NCBI RefSeq assembly: GCF_042652345.1
Contig: NZ_JBHSJJ010000003.1
Location: forward strand, 310,001-374,000
Length of the DNA: 64,000 nucleotides
Origin: Negadavirga shengliensis
GTDB lineage: Bacteria > Bacteroidota > Bacteroidia > Cytophagales > Cyclobacteriaceae
Direction of reading: 5' to 3'
Below are positions 63,172 through 64,000 of this stretch, in pieces; the stretch's first letter is position 1; every line of letters begins with the position of its first letter. The translations under genes and the position numbers were made by a program. A model generated the notes under the pieces. It had not been told where the DNA came from. It was given only the letters and a program-made list of their open reading frames with translations, and made no database searches.

Positions 63172-63185
63172 AAAGGATAATTTTG
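63154..63185 (+). promoter_or_regulatory. Bacteroidota-type promoter of feoAB
   Basis: -33 TTTG (63154-63157), 20-base spacer, -7 TAATTTTG (63178-63185), leaving an untranslated leader of about 65 bases before feoA at 63259. Confidence 0.6.
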
Positions 63186-63258
63186 GGTCGGGTAATCTCA
63201 TTCAGTAGCCGTCCGTGCTATCCGGGATCAACCTATTTCATTAACATCAACCGTATAC

Positions 63259-63477
63259 ATGACCGCAGACCAGCTTCATTTGGACGAGGAAAAGATCATC
63301 GATTCAGTAAATGAATCCCCCATCTCCATCAATTTTTTGGAAATGGGAATATTGCCGGGTAAAACCATAAAACTCATCAGCAAAGCTCCGTTTTCTGGTC
63401 CCAAGGCATTCCTGATTGGGGGGAGTATCATCGCCCTGAGAAGAAGTGAAGCTGTTTTAATCCAATTGAAACTTTAA
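63259..63477 (+). CDS. feoA: Ferrous iron transport protein A
   Basis: 72 residues with the SH3-like FeoA fold (FLEMGILPGKTIKLISKAPFSG, then LIGGSIIALRRSEAVLIQL). It is thought to stimulate the FeoB transporter. A six-base gap separates it from feoB, so the two are co-transcribed. Confidence 0.93.
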   Translation: MTADQLHLDEEKIIDSVNESPISINFLEMGILPGKTIKLISKAPFSGPKAFLIGGSIIALRRSEAVLIQLKL

Positions 63478-63483
63478 ACGGAT

Positions 63484-64000
63484 ATGGACGTAGCCACGCT
63501 CACAGGAACTAAAACCGTTGCCATTATAGGGAACCCCAATGTGGGTAAATCCAGTGTTTTCAACCATCTGACGGGTCTGAACCAGAAAGTAGGCAACTAC
63601 CCAGGGGTTACGGTAGATAAGATGATCGGTTCCCTTAAGGCCGGGGGCAGGGTCTATGAATTGGTGGATCTACCGGGGACTTATAGCCTGTATCCCAAAT
63701 CCGAAGATGAGGTAATTGCCCATAGGGTATTGAATGGGGTAGGAGGTGAGCGACCTGATTTTGTATTGGTAATATTGGATGCCTGCAACCTTGAACGAAG
63801 TTTGCTGCTGGCCACGCAGGTGATTGATTTAGGACTTCCGGTGGCTCTGGCCATCAATATGAAGGATATGGCCCTTAAACGTGGTCTTACCATCAAGACA
63901 TTTGAGCTGTACAAAAGCCTCGGTGTTCCGATTATCATGACCGATGCCCGGCACGCTGACGGCATGGATGCCATCAGAAACCTTATTGCCGGGGAGAAAT
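63484..64000 (+). CDS. feoB: Ferrous iron transporter FeoB, N-terminal G domain (partial)
   Basis: The first 172 residues, running off the right edge. G1 GNPNVGKSS, G2 region NYPGVTVDK, G3 DLPGTYSLYPKSEDE and G4 NMKD are intact. The membrane channel domains lie beyond the window. FeoB imports Fe(II) through the inner membrane. Confidence 0.96.
   Translation, partial: MDVATLTGTKTVAIIGNPNVGKSSVFNHLTGLNQKVGNYPGVTVDKMIGSLKAGGRVYELVDLPGTYSLYPKSEDEVIAHRVLNGVGGERPDFVLVILDACNLERSLLLATQVIDLGLPVALAINMKDMALKRGLTIKTFELYKSLGVPIIMTDARHADGMDAIRNLIAGEK

Overview
The window looks like a stretch of core chromosome from a member of the Bacteroidota, most likely order Cytophagales and close to the Cyclobacteriaceae. 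This rests on families largely restricted to that phylum (IPExxxVDY protein, DUF5687 permease, DUF3078 and PorV-like outer-membrane proteins), on gene starts mostly without Shine-Dalgarno sequences, and on TAnnTTTG-type promoter boxes upstream of several genes. Almost everything is coding. I see no rRNA, tRNA, CRISPR array, intact insertion sequence or prophage.

Layout. 1-5660 (minus): end of a SIMPL-domain gene, a membrane metallophosphoesterase, then the four-gene Anbu set: transglutaminase-like protease, Anbu proteasome homologue, alpha-E protein and circularly permuted ATP-grasp. 5919-13483: oligopeptidase B, MscL, three outer-membrane proteins (helix-hairpin-helix barrel, PorV-like, BamA/TamA-like) and YidD. 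13515-18793 (minus): acpP-fabF-rnc-nadE-lgt. 18942-20873: IPExxxVDY protein and pyruvate kinase. 20933-25648: NFACT protein, MBL hydrolase, a small conserved protein, two orphan response regulators, MiaA. 25633-29010 (minus): a small membrane protein, PfkA, TypA. 29370-36967: accessory region with a diheme cytochrome/beta-helix lipoprotein pair, further lipoproteins, a frameshifted nucleotidyltransferase gene and a GH31 glycosidase. 37114-43476: DUF3748 protein, a sulfite-dehydrogenase pair, an ABC exporter and a GNAT protein. 43544-52820: DUF481-like protein, DnaX with an A10 frameshift site, DUF3078 protein, LysM transglycosylase, O-methyltransferase, M16 peptidase, aminopeptidase P, NUDIX. 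52965-55559 (minus): rplM-rpsI-rpsB-tsf. 55768-64000: RluA-type enzyme, PhoB/PhoR-like pair, DUF3108 protein, RecA, MacB-like permease, QueA, and feoA with the start of feoB.

The observations most worth following are these: (i) dnaX is split in two frames exactly at a run of ten A, with the stop codon directly after it and a conserved tau-like C-terminus in the -1 frame; (ii) a complete, translationally coupled Anbu/ATP-grasp/alpha-E/transglutaminase operon, a system known from comparative genomics but without a settled function; (iii) a pair of genes for a diheme c-type cytochrome and a parallel beta-helix lipoprotein that co-occur widely; (iv) a helix-hairpin-helix domain joined to a predicted outer-membrane barrel and coupled to a PorV-like gene; (v) an inverted repeat overlapping the feoAB promoter; and (vi) a nucleotidyltransferase gene broken by one base next to a perfect palindrome.
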